Shown here: one piece after another, positions 63,313 through 64,000 of the stretch | How positions within the stretch are numbered: position 1 is the first letter of the stretch | How the letters are laid out: each line of letters starts with the position of its first letter | NCBI GenBank assembly: GCA_963776205.1 | Contig: CAVZLR010000004.1 | Span: forward strand, 620,001 to 684,000 | Direction of reading: 5' to 3' | Source: UBA4459 sp963776205 | Lineage (GTDB): Bacteria; Bacteroidota; Bacteroidia; Bacteroidales; F082 | Length of the DNA stretch: 64,000 nucleotides | Notes under the pieces: generated by a model | Database searches by the model: none | What the model was told of the DNA's origin: nothing | The model's input: the letters and a program-made list of their open reading frames with translations, nothing else | Made by a program: the position numbers and the translations under genes

Positions 63313-63320
63313 CAAAGATA
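63313..63320 (-). promoter_or_regulatory. -7 promoter box of the homogentisate operon
   Basis: TATCTTTG on the minus strand, a full match, 30 bases before the hmgA start. Confidence 0.5.
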
Positions 63321-63399
63321 ACAATAAGAAAGATTCTAAATAACCAGGAATTAAAGATCAAAATATTATGGTTTCTAAAGGTTAAACTTAAACGTACAT

Positions 63400-64000
63400 T
63401 TAGAACCGGTATCCAATTTGAACCACATAGCGCAAGTCCCATCCCCATATTGATATTGGAACCAGATGTGGTTACTTCACCTTCTTAATTAAATTTTCAA
63501 AGCCAGGAACTCTAGCTTCTAAAATATCATAAATTGCCTGCAAGATATTCATCATCAGGGTCAACCTCGATATTCCCTTCCGCCCCAAGTGACATTTTAA
63601 AATTATACATAGAAATAGATGGTCCCATAAATATAAGATCGATTGACAACTTCTCCTTAATAATAAATTGATAACCTAATTCAACACCTGCAGATAGAAT
63701 ATTAATTTTAGCACCAAAAAGTGCATTAACAGAAGGATCTTGATTTAACAATACAATCTTATTGTTGAATTGTGTATGGTGAAAAGATCCATATGGTCCC
63801 CAGTACAAGCCATCCGGTGCCATATGTTTGTTTCTCTTTTTAAAATAAAAGCGGTAATCAGCAGAAAAATTGATACCCTGACCTGTCTGTACTATTTTCA
63901 ATATTAAGACTGTCAAGTAAATTGGCTGCAAATTGCGGTAATTCAAAATAGCCAGCATTTACAGAAAATGATCTGGTATGGTGAGACCACCCTTTCATAG
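63400..64000 (-). CDS. Outer membrane beta-barrel protein, 5' end beyond the window
   Basis: The gene enters from the right edge and ends at 63400. Beta-barrel strands are visible: GINFSADYRFYFKKRNKHMA, DGLYWGPYGSFHHTQFNNKI, AGVELGYQFIIKEKLSIDLI and FMGPSISMYNFKMSLGAEGN. The C-terminus is DLRYVVQIGYRF, ending in an aromatic residue as outer-membrane proteins do. Upstream, read in other frames, are SVNAGYFELPQFAANLLDSL residues. The layout resembles DUF3575-like outer-membrane proteins of Bacteroidota, but the family call is tentative. Frame changes near 63895, 63540 and 63460. Function unknown. Confidence 0.6.

Noticed and set aside
1..64000. Programmed ribosomal frameshifting as explanation for the split genes
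   Set aside because: There are too many sites, they lack slippery heptamers or pseudoknots that I can see, and they occur in genes never known to use it.
1..64000. Genome decay (real pseudogenes) as explanation
   Set aside because: Essential genes are affected as often as others, stop codons appear only after frame changes, and no mobile elements are present.
1..64000. CRISPR array, IS element, prophage, attachment site or defence island
   Set aside because: No regularly spaced repeats, transposase, integrase or phage structural genes, and both tRNA genes lack flanking integrase or direct repeats.

Overview
The window is ordinary chromosomal DNA from a member of the Bacteroidota, AT-rich and densely coded. 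Evidence for the phylum: a complete Bat operon (moxR, DUF58, batA-E); the blocks tRNA-Leu/tig/clpP/clpX/DUF4294 and alaS/M23 peptidase/MerR; the Bacteroidota-type families DUF6427, DUF5723, DUF4294 and DUF2807; and repeated TAnnTTTG -7 promoter boxes in place of TATAAT. A full aerobic phenylalanine/tyrosine degradation route (aromatic amino acid hydroxylase, HppD, HmgA, fumarylacetoacetase) points to an oxygen-using heterotroph. I see no phage, plasmid, IS element, CRISPR array or defence island.

The dominant feature is technical. Most genes are split by single-base frame changes, more than 100 by my rough count, and this includes essential genes (alaS, tig, clpX, aroA, aroB, purD, miaA). The protein family can be followed continuously from one frame to the next, so I read these as uncorrected assembly indels and annotate whole genes with interrupted frames. 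A minority of genes are clean (gyrB, clpP, AlkD-like, AsmA-like, MATE, YccF, moxR, DUF58).

Layout. 0-6.2 kb: DUF2807 protein and PagL-like lipid A deacylase (-), mazG (+), peroxiredoxin with its terminator (-), MacB-like permease and TolC-like channel (-). 6.4-12.8 kb (+): purD, DUF6427 membrane protein, rnhB, a very large beta-propeller protein and an AlkD-like DNA repair protein. 12.8-16 kb (-): AsmA-like protein and MATE exporter. 16.1-26 kb (+): TIGR01777 epimerase, YccF, then the Bat operon moxR-DUF58-DUF4381-like-batA-batB-batC-batD-batE. 26.1-28.7 kb (-): alaS. 28.8-32 kb (+): M23 peptidase, MerR regulator, P-loop kinase, metal permease fused to an HMA domain. 32-38.8 kb: PPK2 (-), TlpA-like thioredoxin (+), then aroB-aroA-LutA-like operon and alanine dehydrogenase (-). 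39-41.1 kb: gyrB (+), a bidirectional terminator and tRNA-His (-). 41.2-46.5 kb: OppC-like permease (+), DUF5723 (-), bile-acid-type symporter and PlsC-like acyltransferase (+). 46.6-50.7 kb (+): tRNA-Leu, tig, clpP, clpX, DUF4294. 50.7-57 kb: sugar transferase, lipoprotein, Gfo/Idh oxidoreductase (-), pcm (+), miaA and a GT2 glycosyltransferase (-). 57.1-63.3 kb: aromatic amino acid hydroxylase (+) converging on hmgA-hppD-fahA-flavin reductase (-). 63.4 kb to the end: an outer-membrane beta-barrel protein (-) cut by the window edge.

I did not find a new biological system. The observations most worth a second look are promoters whose -7 box lies almost on the start codon (aroB, OppC-like permease, MATE), the long C-terminal extension of the aromatic amino acid hydroxylase, the extra DUF4381-like gene inside the Bat operon, and the permease-HMA fusion. 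No stretch above 300 bases is without a gene.
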